From Hungatella sp. (GTDB lineage: Bacteria > Bacillota > Clostridia > Lachnospirales > Lachnospiraceae), in contig JAAWHU010000001.1 in assembly GCA_022796015.1 (NCBI GenBank), positions 45,303 to 109,302 of the forward strand: DNA of 64,000 nt. The letters run 5' to 3'. Shown here one piece after another: positions 25,029 to 34,777 of the stretch. Numbering within the stretch: position 1 is the first letter of the stretch; every line of letters starts with the position of its first letter. The notes under the pieces were generated by a model. That model was not told where the DNA came from. It searched no databases and saw only the letters and a program-made list of their open reading frames with translations. A program made the position numbers and the translations under genes.

Positions 25029-26568
25029 ATTCATTCTCCTTCTTTCCTTGTGATCTCCTTTTTTCCTGACGGCTGCGCACCATTTGCTCAAAGTCTTCCT
25101 CACTGAAGCCGATTTCCTCAAGCCTTCTTCTGCGCCTCTGCCTGCGCAGCTCCCTGGCCAGTCTCTCCCGTCTCCTTCGTCTTACCACCACAAACACCCC
25201 GGCGGCCGCCACACTCATCACTCCCGCCGCAGCTGCCAGAATCAGGATCTGGTTCTCCCCAAGGCGAAAGCCGCTTTCTGAATCTTCCGGCTTTTTCTCC
25301 TGATCCCTGTCCTCTGCTGTCTCTTCCTCTGTCTCCAGACCATCCAGCTCTTTCTGGGCCGCCTCTCTTTCTGCCGCTTCCCTGGATGCCTCCTCCGCTT
25401 CCCGGCTTGCCTGGGCGGCTGCCAGCTCGGCTTCCAGCTGGGTGTCATAGATGTAGGCGCTTCCCACCTTCCGTTCGTTGTAGCTGTACTGAACCATGGC
25501 TACGGCGCCCTCCGGGTGATCCCCGGGCATCTCCCAGACCAGGCTCCTGTCTGCATCCGAAAACTGGGCCCCGGCAGGCAGGGAGATGACAGAATCCTCT
25601 AGGCGCAGCCTGGAAGAGGGATATGTGGTTCCCTCATGCTCCAGCTGTGTCTCCTGGGTCAGCAGATTCTCCGAATCCGGAACGGATTCATTCTTAAACG
25701 AGGCAAAACCGAAATTCAGTATGGTCTTGGCATCCAGATAATACTGGGGTTTTGTACCTTTAAGAATCACCGACACCAGATTTCTCCCATCTCTCTTTGC
25801 ATAAGTCACAAGGGTATTGCCTGCAATGGAGGTATACCCGGTCTTTCCTGCCGTAGCTCCCTCGCAGTAAAACTGGTTGCTGCTGTTCTCCGCCCGAAGG
25901 ATCTGGTGCTCCATACTGATATTGGCGCCCTCTGGATTATTGATGGTGGGCCCAACGGTATAGCGCCTTGTTGAGCTGATCTCAAGAACCGTCTCATTGT
26001 CAAAAGCCGCCGCTGAGATCAGGGCCATATCGTAGGCAGTCACATACTGCTCGGTGTCGTTAAGGCCAGAGGGATTGGCAAAGTGACTTTCCTTACACCC
26101 GAGCCGGGCGATCCTTTCATTCATCATATTTACAAATTCTTCTCTGCTGCCTGCCACATGCTCCGCCAGAGCATTGGCCGACTGGTTGCTGGAGAGAAGC
26201 ATCATCATATAGAGACAGTCCTTGACGGAAATCTGGTCTCCCTCCTCCAGGGCAAGTTTGTTGCCGGACCCTGCCTCCACATTGTACACCGCATCATGAG
26301 AAAATATCACCACATCATCCAAAGAACTGTTCTCCACCACTACAAGGGCAGTCAGAAGCTTTGTGATGCTGGCGGGCGCATAGGCCACATGGATATTCTG
26401 CCCAAATAAAATGGTTCCGGAATCCATATCCATGACAATTCCGGCTTCCGCCATAATTCCGGTGTCAGAAGGCCAATCCGGCCTTGCATAAGCTGTCATG
26501 GGACTACCCCCAAGAGCCATGGCAGCACACAAGAAGAAACTCGTCATTCGTTTAACCAGCGGTCCCAT
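25021..26568 (-). CDS. dacA: D-alanyl-D-alanine carboxypeptidase with C-terminal membrane anchor
   Basis: The 515-residue protein has a signal peptide and then the S11 peptidase domain, with SxxK in APASITKLLTA (near residue 65), SSN in LLSSNQSANAL and KTG in GKTGYTSIAGN. It trims terminal D-Ala from peptidoglycan pentapeptides. The C-terminal third differs from plain PBP5: an Ala/Glu-rich coiled-coil-like stalk (EAELAAAQASREAEEAS...), a membrane helix near residue 450 (ILILAAAAGVMSVAAAGVF) and a very basic tail facing the cytoplasm. It overlaps yqeY at its end. Confidence 0.93.
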   Translation of the reverse strand: MGPLVKRMTSFFLCAAMALGGSPMTAYARPDWPSDTGIMAEAGIVMDMDSGTILFGQNIHVAYAPASITKLLTALVVVENSSLDDVVIFSHDAVYNVEAGSGNKLALEEGDQISVKDCLYMMMLLSSNQSANALAEHVAGSREEFVNMMNERIARLGCKESHFANPSGLNDTEQYVTAYDMALISAAAFDNETVLEISSTRRYTVGPTINNPEGANISMEHQILRAENSSNQFYCEGATAGKTGYTSIAGNTLVTYAKRDGRNLVSVILKGTKPQYYLDAKTILNFGFASFKNESVPDSENLLTQETQLEHEGTTYPSSRLRLEDSVISLPAGAQFSDADRSLVWEMPGDHPEGAVAMVQYSYNERKVGSAYIYDTQLEAELAAAQASREAEEASREAAEREAAQKELDGLETEEETAEDRDQEKKPEDSESGFRLGENQILILAAAAGVMSVAAAGVFVVVRRRRRERLARELRRQRRRRRLEEIGFSEEDFEQMVRSRQEKRRSQGKKENEYE

Positions 26569-26598
26569 AAGTCCTGTCTCCGTTCTTTCACATTTATT

Positions 26599-27987
26599 CT
26601 AATTCTCTGTGCCGACACCTTCCTGCTGTGCCCGCAGCTGCTTCAACTCCTTCAACACCCCGAGAACGATCACGGTAGCCAGAACAAAGGTAAGCATGTC
26701 CGCCACAGGCTGGGACATCTGAAGCCCCAAAAGTCCAAATATTTTCGGAAAGATTAAAAGGGAGGGGATCAGGAACAATCCCTGCCTTCCGATGGCCACC
26801 AAGGATGCCCGAAATCCGTATCCAATGGACTGGGTCAGCATATTGACCATAATCACCCATGCCTGGAAAGGCATGGTGAGAAGCTGGAGCCGCAGTGCCA
26901 GAGTGCCGATGCGGATTACCTCCAGATCCTCTCTGCGGAAGGTGGTGATAATGGGACGGCTGCAGGTAAATGCAACGACGCCGAAGCAGGTCAGCATAAC
27001 CACTGCTACCTTCACACAGAACCAGTATGCCTCCAACACCCGGTCATATCGGCCTGCGCCGAAATTAAATCCGCATACCGGCTGAAATGCCTGGCCGAAA
27101 CCGATTAAACTGGAATTAATAAACATCATGAATCTTGACACGATGGACATGGCCGCAATGGCCGCATCCCCGTAAGGGCCTGCCGCAAAATTCAGCACTA
27201 CCACCGCCACACTTGCCAGTCCCTGCCTGCAGAAGGAGGGAAGGCCTGCGTGGAGAATCTCCCCGTACATTTTCAGAGTAGGTGTAAATTTGCTGATCTG
27301 AATACTGATGCATCCCTTCCGGACATTGCACTGATAGAGGAGAATGGTAAAGCTGATCATCTGGCTGACCATAGTTGCAACGGCAGCGCCGGATATTCCC
27401 ATGTTAAATTGAAAAATCAGAAGAGGATCCAGGAACATATTGAGAATTCCGCCGGTAGTAATCCCGATCATGGCAAACATGGCATTCCCCTGGGCCCGGA
27501 GAATATTGTTCATGACAAAGGAAGTCATCATAAAGGGCGCCGCCAGAAGGATATACCTGGCATAAGCCTGAGCATAAGGAGCAATGGTATCCGTGGCCCC
27601 CAGTAAAAATACCAAGGGTCTGGAGAACAGGGTTCCAAACACTGCAATCAGGATTCCGATAATCCCGGCAGTGAAAAATGCCGTCGCCGCCGAGCGGGAC
27701 GCCGTCTCCTCGTCTCGGCTGCCCAGGGATCTTGAGATATAGTTGCCGCTTCCCATTCCCAGGGTAAATCCTACGGCCTGAATCATGGCCATAGCTGAAA
27801 ACATGATTCCGACGGCGCCTGACGCGCTTGTTCCGATCTGACTCACGAAAAAAGTATCTGCCATATTGTAGATGGAAGTTACCAGCATACTGATTATGGT
27901 GGGTACTGCAAGCCTTGGTATCAGCTTTTGTACCGGAGTGTCCGTCATCTGTCTAAATTTTTCTTCTTTTGTCATTACATTTGCCAT
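26599..27987 (-). CDS. MATE-family efflux transporter
   Basis: The 462-residue protein has twelve predicted membrane helices in two MATE domains. The first begins LIPRLAVPTIISMLVTSIYNMADTFFVSQIG, and an internal repeat is CRQGLASVAVVVLNFAAGPYG. MATE proteins export drugs or metabolites using Na+ or H+ gradients; the substrate is unknown. It is a normal full-length member. Element copy B starts 31 bp upstream of its start codon, so the native promoter or leader has probably been altered. Confidence 0.9.
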   Translation of the reverse strand: MANVMTKEEKFRQMTDTPVQKLIPRLAVPTIISMLVTSIYNMADTFFVSQIGTSASGAVGIMFSAMAMIQAVGFTLGMGSGNYISRSLGSRDEETASRSAATAFFTAGIIGILIAVFGTLFSRPLVFLLGATDTIAPYAQAYARYILLAAPFMMTSFVMNNILRAQGNAMFAMIGITTGGILNMFLDPLLIFQFNMGISGAAVATMVSQMISFTILLYQCNVRKGCISIQISKFTPTLKMYGEILHAGLPSFCRQGLASVAVVVLNFAAGPYGDAAIAAMSIVSRFMMFINSSLIGFGQAFQPVCGFNFGAGRYDRVLEAYWFCVKVAVVMLTCFGVVAFTCSRPIITTFRREDLEVIRIGTLALRLQLLTMPFQAWVIMVNMLTQSIGYGFRASLVAIGRQGLFLIPSLLIFPKIFGLLGLQMSQPVADMLTFVLATVIVLGVLKELKQLRAQQEGVGTEN

Positions 27988-28018
27988 AATCCGCTTCCTT
28001 TCTTCCTTTGCCTTCTCT

Positions 28019-28234
28019 TAGGGTCATTGCGAAACCTAAAACTTAGGTGAATATTCTGGCAATATCTTGCAGGAAAAGACATTTGCACCATGGAAATGAG
28101 ACCATAGAACACAGGAGGGACGAACCCCGACTGGGTTCTGCCTCATTGGGCTCATTGAAATGCTTGGTGCAACAGGCTTTGTATGTAAGATATGGTCAGA
28201 ATATTCTCCTGGCTTTGACCTTCGCAGTCACCTA
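28019..28234. mobile_element. Palindromic MITE-like element, copy B (full length, 216 bp)
   Basis: Flanked by perfect 12-bp direct repeats TTTGCCTTCTCT (28007-28018 and 28235-28246). The ends start TAGGGTCATTGCGAAACC and finish in GCAGTCACCTA, an inverted pair. The interior matches copies A and G at about 85-90% by eye (AGGAAAAGACATTTGCACC, CCCCGACTGGGTTCTGCC). It lies between the NlpC/P60 gene and the MATE gene. Confidence 0.85.
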
Positions 28235-28276
28235 TTTGCCTTCTCTGGGCTTGCCCTGTCTGCCATAGGGCATTCC

Positions 28277-29710
28277 TTAATTAAAGATCCTTCTGACGCT
28301 TAAAATACTTCTGTAGGTTGCATTGCCTACCTTAATCCCCGTAGTAGGGGAGCTTGCATGGACAATCTGGCCATTGCCGATATAGATTCCCACATGTCCC
28401 GCGTAACAGATAATATCTCCTGGCTGTGCGCTGGCGTAGTCTACGCCGGTTCCTGCAGACCGCTGCTGAGTGGAGCTTCTGGGAAGACTGATTCCGAAGT
28501 TCTTATACACGCTCTGGACAAAGCCGGAACAATCCGCCCCCTGGGTGAGGCTGGTTCCGCCGAAGACATAGGGATTGCCAATAAACTGCATGGCAAAATT
28601 CACCACCTCCTGTCCCTTGGAGGAGCCGGAGCTCACAGGCTTTGTCTCTCCCGGCCCTGCAGCTCCGGAAGACTTGGCAGTCTCCTCCTTAGGCCCCTGG
28701 GGACTATCCGTCTGGGCTGCCCCCGGAATGTCGGTGCTTCCTGAGGCAATCTTGGTCGGCGCCGGCGCAGTCTGAGTATTGCTGCCTCCTGGGTCGGCTC
28801 CCGGAGGATTTCCGTCAAGAATTCCCGCAGCCGTTCCGAAGCTTTCCTGGGATATACTGCTCTCGGCCGCCGCCAGACGTGACGCTTCCTCCTGCTGCCT
28901 TCTTGCCTCTGCCTCTCTTGCCGCCTGCTCCTGAGCCAGCCTCTGGGCCTCCGCCTTTCTTCTTGCCTCCGCCTCCGCCTGCCGGATCTGCTCATTTTTC
29001 TTGGCGATGGCCGCGGTATAGACGGCCGCCTCTTCCTTTGCCTTCTCAAGCTGCTGGTCAAAGTTGGCGATCTCCACCCGCTTCTTCGCAATGGTATTCT
29101 CCAGATAGGCCTGCTGCTCCTGATATTCCAGCTGCATGCCCTCCATCTCCGCCTTCTCCCCCTCAAGCTGAGCCTTATACTGCTTCACCTGAAGCTTGGT
29201 CTGCTGAAATTCACTTAGCTTCTGCCTGTCATACGTGTAAAGGGCCTCGATGTACTCGCTCTTGTTGAGAAGCTCCGTCATACTCTTTACCTGGAGGAGG
29301 ATCTCCAGATATTCCGTCTCCCCCTTCTCATACATGTACTTAATCCGCTTCTTCATAGCCTCATACTGGTCTTCTTCTCTCACCTTGGCCGCATCATACT
29401 CCCCCTGGGCCTGATGAATCTGTTCATTCTTGTACTCAATATCTGCCTCCAGAAGGGTGATATCCGCAATCAGCTCCGCCAGCTCGTTGGACAGACTGCT
29501 GACCTCCGACTCCGCCCGATTGATTTGCTGCTGGGCCTCCTGAGCCTTCTGATTGGCCTGGTCCCGCTTGCTCTCAGCCTCCTGTTTCTCCTTCCTGGCC
29601 TGGGACGTTGCAAAGGCAGGAAAGGGCGTCATCCACAAAAGGGCTCCTGTAAGCACGAAAATTCCGGCTCCCAGAACTCCCTGTCCCCATCTCTTCTGTC
29701 TCTTTTTCAT
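28277..29710 (-). CDS. Coiled-coil NlpC/P60 (C40) peptidoglycan hydrolase
   Basis: The 477-residue exported protein has a signal peptide and then a long coiled coil (about 35-270, rich in Gln, Glu, Ala) of the PcsB/CwlO type. A Pro/Ser/Gly/Thr-rich linker follows, and the C40 domain occupies about 360-477: catalytic Cys in GADCSGFVQ, His in AGHVGIYIGN, and IVHASS. It probably cleaves the stem peptide of peptidoglycan (gamma-D-Glu to meso-DAP type) during cell division. The coiled coil may be an activator-binding lock, as in PcsB. Two MITE-like copies flank the gene. Confidence 0.9.
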   Translation of the reverse strand: MKKRQKRWGQGVLGAGIFVLTGALLWMTPFPAFATSQARKEKQEAESKRDQANQKAQEAQQQINRAESEVSSLSNELAELIADITLLEADIEYKNEQIHQAQGEYDAAKVREEDQYEAMKKRIKYMYEKGETEYLEILLQVKSMTELLNKSEYIEALYTYDRQKLSEFQQTKLQVKQYKAQLEGEKAEMEGMQLEYQEQQAYLENTIAKKRVEIANFDQQLEKAKEEAAVYTAAIAKKNEQIRQAEAEARRKAEAQRLAQEQAAREAEARRQQEEASRLAAAESSISQESFGTAAGILDGNPPGADPGGSNTQTAPAPTKIASGSTDIPGAAQTDSPQGPKEETAKSSGAAGPGETKPVSSGSSKGQEVVNFAMQFIGNPYVFGGTSLTQGADCSGFVQSVYKNFGISLPRSSTQQRSAGTGVDYASAQPGDIICYAGHVGIYIGNGQIVHASSPTTGIKVGNATYRSILSVRRIFN

Positions 29711-29746
29711 TCTTTATTCTATCTCCTTATAACCAGTACCTTGGCT

Positions 29747-29811
29747 TAGGTAATTGCGAAGATCAAAACTTGGCTGAATATTCTCTCAGCCTTAACTTTC
29801 GCAATCGCCTA
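29747..29811. mobile_element. Palindromic MITE-like element, copy C (65-bp deletion derivative)
   Basis: Only the two termini remain: TAGGTAATTGCGAAGATC on the left and TTTCGCAATCGCCTA on the right, joined at a single GAATATTCT. The arms pair to form an imperfect hairpin of about 30 bp. No clear direct repeat flanks it. It sits between folA and the NlpC/P60 gene. Confidence 0.75.
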
Positions 29812-29819
29812 AGCCTTGT

Positions 29820-30311
29820 CTATCTCTTTCTCACATACCTGCGGAAGCTGTAACAAAGATCAAAATAGGTAGCCTCCTCTGTCTCCAGATCCATAACCCA
29901 CTCAGGGTCCTTGTCCAGATTGGGAAAATAGGTGTCCGCCTCATAGGCGTAGTCAATGTAGGTCACATGGGCCGTATGACAAAAAGGGAGGAACGCCCTA
30001 TAGATCTCTCCGCCTCCCGCCACAAACACATCTTCCCCAGGAACCTCCTTCACGGCCTCCAAAACCGCCTCCACACTGGTAAAACACTTAGCCCCTTTTA
30101 CCCCATACTTTGGATCTCTTGAAAGCACCAGGGTGGTTCTCCCGAAAAGAGGCTGCCCTCCCGGAAGGCTCTCTAAGGTTTTTCTTCCCATGATTACGGT
30201 TTTTCCCAGGGTTTCCTGGCGAAACAGCCTCTGATCCTCCGGAATGCTGACTAACAGCCGCCCGTTCTTCCCGATTCCCCAGTGCCTGTCAACTGCTGTA
30301 ATAAGATTCAT
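29820..30311 (-). CDS. folA: Dihydrofolate reductase
   Basis: The 163-residue enzyme reduces dihydrofolate with NADPH. Visible are the Met20-loop region ITAVDRHWGIGKNGRLL, TVIMGRKTLESLP, TTLVLSRD, and VAGGGEIYRAFLPFC. Starting at 30311 gives the conserved MNLITAVD beginning. The start codon lies 1 bp past the stop of the ThyX-like gene, so the two are coupled. Confidence 0.95.
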   Translation of the reverse strand: MNLITAVDRHWGIGKNGRLLVSIPEDQRLFRQETLGKTVIMGRKTLESLPGGQPLFGRTTLVLSRDPKYGVKGAKCFTSVEAVLEAVKEVPGEDVFVAGGGEIYRAFLPFCHTAHVTYIDYAYEADTYFPNLDKDPEWVMDLETEEATYFDLCYSFRRYVRKR

Positions 30312-30312
30312 G

Positions 30313-30936
30313 TTATTTACTTTCCCCCACAATCAAATCCCCGGCATAAGGCAGCCCTTCCACCCAGCGGCAGAACTCATGCCACTCTTCCAGCTTATGG
30401 TTCCTTCTGGCATGATAGATATGAACCAGTGTCTCGTAATTCAGGGTGCAGGTCCGCATCTGATTGTACCCGGAGGGCAGAAGCTGAATCAGGTCATACC
30501 AATCTTCCTTCTTCTTTCCCTCTATGAACCGAAGCCGGGTCTTTTCCAGCTCCCTTATGATCCCCTTAAGGGTCTCAAGGCCGGAGGGTGTCAGATGATC
30601 ATGGCTGAAATCCTCCAGTTCAAAAGGCTTGGAGTGTATCTTATGCATGGTGCTTGTGGAATTGGCCACAGTGGCCACCTTATAAGTGTCGTACTCCTTC
30701 CACCAATAAATAGGCGCCGTAATATCTACGGACACGAAAATCTGCCGCATAAATTTTCTATGGTCGCTGCCTGCGCGCCTCAGCCTGACTGCAAGATCAA
30801 GGTCATTGGAGCCTAAGCAGTAATTTCCCTCTTCATCATACCCGCTGTCCATACGCCCCCAGCTGTTTAAAGGGTTCCTCGCCCCTCTCATGGCATTTTC
30901 CAGATTCATCACACTGGTGCGTTCCAATCTTATCAT
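30313..30936 (-). CDS. ThyX-like protein coupled to folA (family uncertain)
   Basis: The 207-residue protein carries LAVRLRRAGSDHRKFMRQIFVSVDITAP and LLPSGYNQMRTCTLNYETLVHIYHARRNHKLEEWHEFC. The DHRKFxRQIxVSV segment, and the later Arg/His-rich segment ending in a helix, resemble flavin-dependent thymidylate synthase (ThyX), although the canonical RHRxxSxNxxS is not exact. ThyX makes dTMP using FAD and NADPH and yields tetrahydrofolate rather than dihydrofolate. Tight linkage to folA supports a folate or nucleotide role. If ThyX is wrong, it is an uncharacterised Lachnospiraceae family of about 210 residues. Confidence 0.5.
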   Translation of the reverse strand: MIRLERTSVMNLENAMRGARNPLNSWGRMDSGYDEEGNYCLGSNDLDLAVRLRRAGSDHRKFMRQIFVSVDITAPIYWWKEYDTYKVATVANSTSTMHKIHSKPFELEDFSHDHLTPSGLETLKGIIRELEKTRLRFIEGKKKEDWYDLIQLLPSGYNQMRTCTLNYETLVHIYHARRNHKLEEWHEFCRWVEGLPYAGDLIVGESK

Positions 30937-30951
30937 AATCCTTCATTCCTT

Positions 30952-31584
30952 TCATCCTGGGAAGGGAAGCTGATACAGAAGCGCATTGCAGATGGCCGCT
31001 GCCACATTGCTCCCGCCTTTTCTTCCTCTCGCCACAATATAGGGCACGTCCAGAGACAGGATCAGCTCCTTTGCCGCCTCCACATTCACAAATCCCACCG
31101 GCACGGCAATAATAAGCCTGGGCTTTATACGCCCCTCTTTCACCAGTTCATAAAGCCGCACCAAAGCAGTAGGCGCATTGCCGATGGCAAAGATACAGTC
31201 CTCTTTAAGGCCCGCCGCCTTATCCACTCCTGCCCAGGCCCTGGTAGTCCCCTTTTCCAAGGCTGCCCGGGCCACATCTTCATCCGACATAAAACAGTAT
31301 ACTTCACTTCCCCATTTTTTTAAAGCCCTTTTATTAATTCCTGCCATTCCCATGTTGGTATCGGTCACAATCGGCGTCCCTTCTCTCAGGGCTTTTAAAG
31401 CCAGAGGCACCGCCTCGCGGGAAAATACCAGGTTCTGCACATAGTCAAAATCCGCCGTTGTGTGGATTACCCGTTTGATCACAGAGGCATTGACAGGATC
31501 CAGCACTCTGTCCCCCAGCTCCTTTGTAATAATCTCAAAACTCCTGCGCTCAATATCCTTGGGCAGAATCTGTTCCAGCTCCAT
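30952..31584 (-). CDS. cbiC: Precorrin-8X/cobalt-precorrin-8 methylmutase
   Basis: The 210-residue enzyme moves the C-11 methyl to C-12, giving (cobalt-)hydrogenobyrinate/cobyrinate. The catalytic His is in RVIHTTADFDYVQNLVFS. Other features are PIVTDTNMGMAGINKRAL, GNAPTAL, and the terminal RGRKGGSNVAAAICNALLY. It is the last cobalamin gene at the left end of the cluster. Confidence 0.94.
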   Translation of the reverse strand: MELEQILPKDIERRSFEIITKELGDRVLDPVNASVIKRVIHTTADFDYVQNLVFSREAVPLALKALREGTPIVTDTNMGMAGINKRALKKWGSEVYCFMSDEDVARAALEKGTTRAWAGVDKAAGLKEDCIFAIGNAPTALVRLYELVKEGRIKPRLIIAVPVGFVNVEAAKELILSLDVPYIVARGRKGGSNVAAAICNALLYQLPFPG

Positions 31585-31659
31585 TCTTTTCCCTCCTCAA
31601 AGTCTGCTTTTTCGTCTGGGGACGGGCAGTGGCCGTCCCGACAGGGCGCCGATATCCAT

Positions 31660-33186
31660 TTACCCCATAATCCTGTACACCATCTCCATATCCACATAGT
31701 CTCTCAGCATCCCTGCCAGACGGTTATACTGCTGTTCCTTGTAAGCCCCATAGTCCACATGAGACACCTGTTCCATAGTCAGCCCCTTCTTGTCAAGAAG
31801 CGCTCTCACCACAGCCTCAGCTATCCCCTTTCCATCGAAGAACCCATGGATATAGGTGCCGTAGCAGCTGTCCTGCCAGGCTCCATCTTCTTTTGTGCCG
31901 TCTTTAGAGCCCATGCCGTCTCCTCCGGCTCCGGACGGCGATACATAGGAAAATACCTGTCCTTCCTTCCTCCTTCTGGTGGAACCCATGTGAATCTCAT
32001 ACCCCTCCACTGCCATGCCTGACAGGCAGGACAAGGCCCCTGTGACCTGTCCCACATCTCCCCGGACCCGGGTCCTGGTCTTTTCGTCCTCATACTCTGT
32101 GTCTACAGGCAGAATCTCCATGCCCCGCAGATTCGTTCTAAGGCTCTCTACCCCCTTGGGATCATGGAGAGTCATCCCCATCATCTGAAAACCGCCGCAG
32201 ATACCAAACACAGGCGTACCTGCCTGAACCCTCTTTAATACGGCGGCCTCCAGCCCCGACTCCCTCAGCCATAGAAGATCATCCATAGTGCTTTTCGTTC
32301 CCGGCAGAATCATGAGATCCGGATTGCCCAATTCCTCCACTCGGGACACGTACTTAAGATGTACCTCCGGCATAGAAAGGAATACCTGAAAATCCGTAAA
32401 ATTAGAGATTCTCGGCAGACGGATCACGGCAATGCGTACCAACCCTTTATGGGAGCTTCCTGCCAGATGAACCCCAAGGCTGTCCTCGTCCTCCAGCTCT
32501 ACATCCATGTAGGGCACCACCCCCACCACAGGAATCCCGCACAGCTTTTCAATCATGGCCACTCCCGGATCCAGGATGGTCTTATCTCCGCGGAACTTAT
32601 TGATAATCAGCCCCTTAACCCGCGCTCTCTCCTCCTCTGAGAGGAGCATCACCGTACCGTAAAGCTGAGCGAACACGCCTCCCCGGTCAATATCTCCCAC
32701 CAGAAGCACCGGAGCATCCACAAGCTCTGCCAGGCCCATATTCACAATATCGTCCTGCTTTAAGTTGATCTCCGCCGGGCTTCCCGCCCCTTCTATGACA
32801 ATGACATCATATCGCTGCTCCAGCCGGTGAAAGGACTCCAGGATTCGGGGAATCAAGGTCTTTTTATAAGCAAAATATTCTCTTGCCTTCATGTTGCCCA
32901 CATGGACACCTCCTACAATCACCTGGGAGCCTGTATCTGTGGTGGGCTTCAGCAAAATGGGATTCATGTCCGCCTCCGGCTTCACTCCTGCCGCCTCGGC
33001 CTGCACTACCTGGGCCCGCCCCATCTCCAGCCCCTCCTCTGTAATGAACGAGTTCAATGCCATATTCTGGGATTTGAAGGGAGCCGCCAAATATCCGTCC
33101 TCCTTCATAATCCGCAGCAGGCCGGCTGTGAGAAGGCTTTTTCCTGCATTGGACATGGTTCCCTGAATCATCAAAATTTTTGCCAT
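31660..33186 (-). CDS. cbiP: Cobyric acid synthase
   Basis: The 508-residue amidotransferase adds amides to four carboxylates of adenosylcobyrinate diamide. The N-terminal ATPase domain starts [19 protein letters not shown]. The C-terminal class I glutaminase-like domain has Cys in [11 protein letters not shown] and His in [11 protein letters not shown]. The start at 33186 has AAAGGAGA upstream; the longer frame would overlap cbiB. A short hairpin lies in the 75-bp gap before cbiC. Confidence 0.95.
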   Translation of the reverse strand: MAKILMIQGTMSNAGKSLLTAGLLRIMKEDGYLAAPFKSQNMALNSFITEEGLEMGRAQVVQAEAAGVKPEADMNPILLKPTTDTGSQVIVGGVHVGNMKAREYFAYKKTLIPRILESFHRLEQRYDVIVIEGAGSPAEINLKQDDIVNMGLAELVDAPVLLVGDIDRGGVFAQLYGTVMLLSEEERARVKGLIINKFRGDKTILDPGVAMIEKLCGIPVVGVVPYMDVELEDEDSLGVHLAGSSHKGLVRIAVIRLPRISNFTDFQVFLSMPEVHLKYVSRVEELGNPDLMILPGTKSTMDDLLWLRESGLEAAVLKRVQAGTPVFGICGGFQMMGMTLHDPKGVESLRTNLRGMEILPVDTEYEDEKTRTRVRGDVGQVTGALSCLSGMAVEGYEIHMGSTRRRKEGQVFSYVSPSGAGGDGMGSKDGTKEDGAWQDSCYGTYIHGFFDGKGIAEAVVRALLDKKGLTMEQVSHVDYGAYKEQQYNRLAGMLRDYVDMEMVYRIMG

Positions 33187-33211
33187 GGTTTCTCCTTTTC
33201 TCTGCCCTGCC

Positions 33212-34168
33212 TTATAAGCTCCATAAAACCCCAAGGCACGCCAAAAGCATCATGACGGCCGTCCCATACATAAGCCGGTTGGCCCTTTTTATATCCTCCG
33301 CCTCCACAGGCCTCCCCTGGTCTCCGATAAAAGGCTTTTTACAGAGCGTCCCAAAATACCATGCATCCCCGGCAAGCCTCACCCCCAGGGCCCCGGCACA
33401 GGCGGCCTCTGTCTGAGCCGAATTAGGGCTTTTATGGTTATACCGGTCCCTTAAGAAAATCCTCCATGCTTCTTTCCCGTGAAATCCCATGAGCCAGGCA
33501 CAGCCCACCATAAAAATCCCGGCCGTTCTCGCCGGAATCAGGTTTACTGCATCATCCAGCCTGGCAGCACATCTGCCGAAATACAAATATTTTTCATTTT
33601 TATACCCTACCATGGAATCCATGGTGTTGACAGCCTTGTAAAGAACCATGAGAGGAACCCCTCCCAGAGCCATATAAAGCATGGGGCCGATAACCCCGTC
33701 AGACGTATTCTCTGCCACCGTCTCCACCGCTGCCTTTATAATCCCCTCGTCAGACAATTTCTCTGTATCACGGCCCACAATCATGGACACGGCCCGTTTG
33801 GCCTTTTCTGTATCCCCATGCTTTAAGGCATCATATACTTTCATGCTCTCCGTCTTAAGTGATCTGGCAGCCAGCATCTGGTAGCATAAAAGAGTCTCCA
33901 GACCAAGCCTTACCCCCTCATGAATCCTCCCTGCCAGAAAAAGGGCCAGAAAAACACTAAAACTGACGGTCAAAAGCACATCTGCCGCCAGATGAACCCC
34001 TGCTGCCAGTTCTCCCTTCTCTGTCTTGGGATACCAGATTCTAAGTGTTTTCTCCCTCCTGGCTATGAAAGCTCCTATCCACCTTACAGGATGAGGAAAG
34101 CAATAAGGATCCCCCAGTATGAGATCCAACACAAATCCTGCCGCCAGCACCGCCGCTCTCTGCCCCAT
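33212..34168 (-). CDS. cbiB: Adenosylcobinamide-phosphate synthase
   Basis: The 318-residue integral membrane enzyme attaches the aminopropanol (or its phosphate) to cobyric acid. Typical features are [24 protein letters not shown] at the N-terminus, [31 protein letters not shown], and [24 protein letters not shown]. Length and motifs are normal. It lies 25 bp before cbiP. Confidence 0.94.
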   Translation of the reverse strand: MGQRAAVLAAGFVLDLILGDPYCFPHPVRWIGAFIARREKTLRIWYPKTEKGELAAGVHLAADVLLTVSFSVFLALFLAGRIHEGVRLGLETLLCYQMLAARSLKTESMKVYDALKHGDTEKAKRAVSMIVGRDTEKLSDEGIIKAAVETVAENTSDGVIGPMLYMALGGVPLMVLYKAVNTMDSMVGYKNEKYLYFGRCAARLDDAVNLIPARTAGIFMVGCAWLMGFHGKEAWRIFLRDRYNHKSPNSAQTEAACAGALGVRLAGDAWYFGTLCKKPFIGDQGRPVEAEDIKRANRLMYGTAVMMLLACLGVLWSL

Positions 34169-34199
34169 CCTTGTTCCCTCTCCTTTTCCAAACCTTTCT

Positions 34200-34273
34200 C
34201 AGGTTATTGCAAAACTCAAAACCTGACTGAATATTCTGACCATAGCTTACAGGAAAAGACGCTTGGTGCATCA
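34200..34273. mobile_element. Palindromic MITE-like element, copy D (fragment)
   Basis: The left terminus (AGGTTATTGCAAAACTC) and GAATATTCTGACCATAGC remain. AGGAAAAGAC then joins directly to GCTTGGTGCATCA, which belongs to the right half of full copies, so the interior is deleted and the right end lost. It ends against the stop region of the short cobU-like gene. Confidence 0.75.
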
Positions 34274-34603
34274 CTTAATTCTTACGCCGATTCCGCAGAT
34301 CACCCGGTAGACCTCCTCGGCCTCCCTGGCAAGAATCTGACCTGCACGTCCCACGGCCTCCCTGTATTCCCGGTCTGACCGCTCCACAGGCACCACCCCG
34401 GCTCCCACCTCGTCCATGACGATAACTACATCAGGAGTCTCCTCCAAAAGGTTCCGTATATAGGCCTCCCCATCCTCCCCTTCCTCAAGAAGCCTCTGGA
34501 TCTGGTTGTGAAACAGGTTTACTACCTTCCGTTTTTTCTCCGCTGCCAGCTTCTTGGCAAATTCCCTCTTTCCCTGAAACGCTCCGCCGACGACCAGAAT
34601 CAT
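34271..34603 (-). CDS. Short CobU-like protein (second copy, lacks the middle of the domain)
   Basis: The 110-residue protein begins like CobU (MILVVGGAFQGKREFA, P-loop variant) and ends like it (VIVMDEVGAGVVPVERSDREYREAVGRA). The segment that in CobU carries the guanylylated His (the HRxxR region) and its surroundings is missing: full-length CobU has about 170-180 residues. It may keep cobinamide kinase-like binding, be regulatory, or be decaying. AAGGAG lies 7 bp upstream, so it is translated. Elements D and E flank it on both sides. A normal cobU is 1 kb away. Confidence 0.75.
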   Translation of the reverse strand: MILVVGGAFQGKREFAKKLAAEKKRKVVNLFHNQIQRLLEEGEDGEAYIRNLLEETPDVVIVMDEVGAGVVPVERSDREYREAVGRAGQILAREAEEVYRVICGIGVRIK

Positions 34604-34629
34604 AGGAACTCCTTTCTATTACATTATTT

Positions 34630-34775
34630 TTGGTAATTGCGAAACTCGAAACCAGGAGGGTCTAACCCCGACTGGGTTCTGCCTTACTGGGCTCATTGGA
34701 ATGCCTGGTGCATCAGGCTTTGGATGAAAGATCTGGTCAGAATATTCTCTCAGCTTCGACTACCCCAATTCCCCC
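34630..34775. mobile_element. Palindromic MITE-like element, copy E (internal deletion, 146 bp)
   Basis: The left end TTGGTAATTGCGAAACTC is joined directly to ACCAGGAGGGTCTAACCCC, followed by a right half including GGTCAGAATATTCTC. The first GAATATTCTGACC block is deleted. No convincing target duplication was found. It separates cobS from the short cobU-like gene and ends 2 bp before the cobS stop. Confidence 0.75.
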
Positions 34776-34777
34776 TG

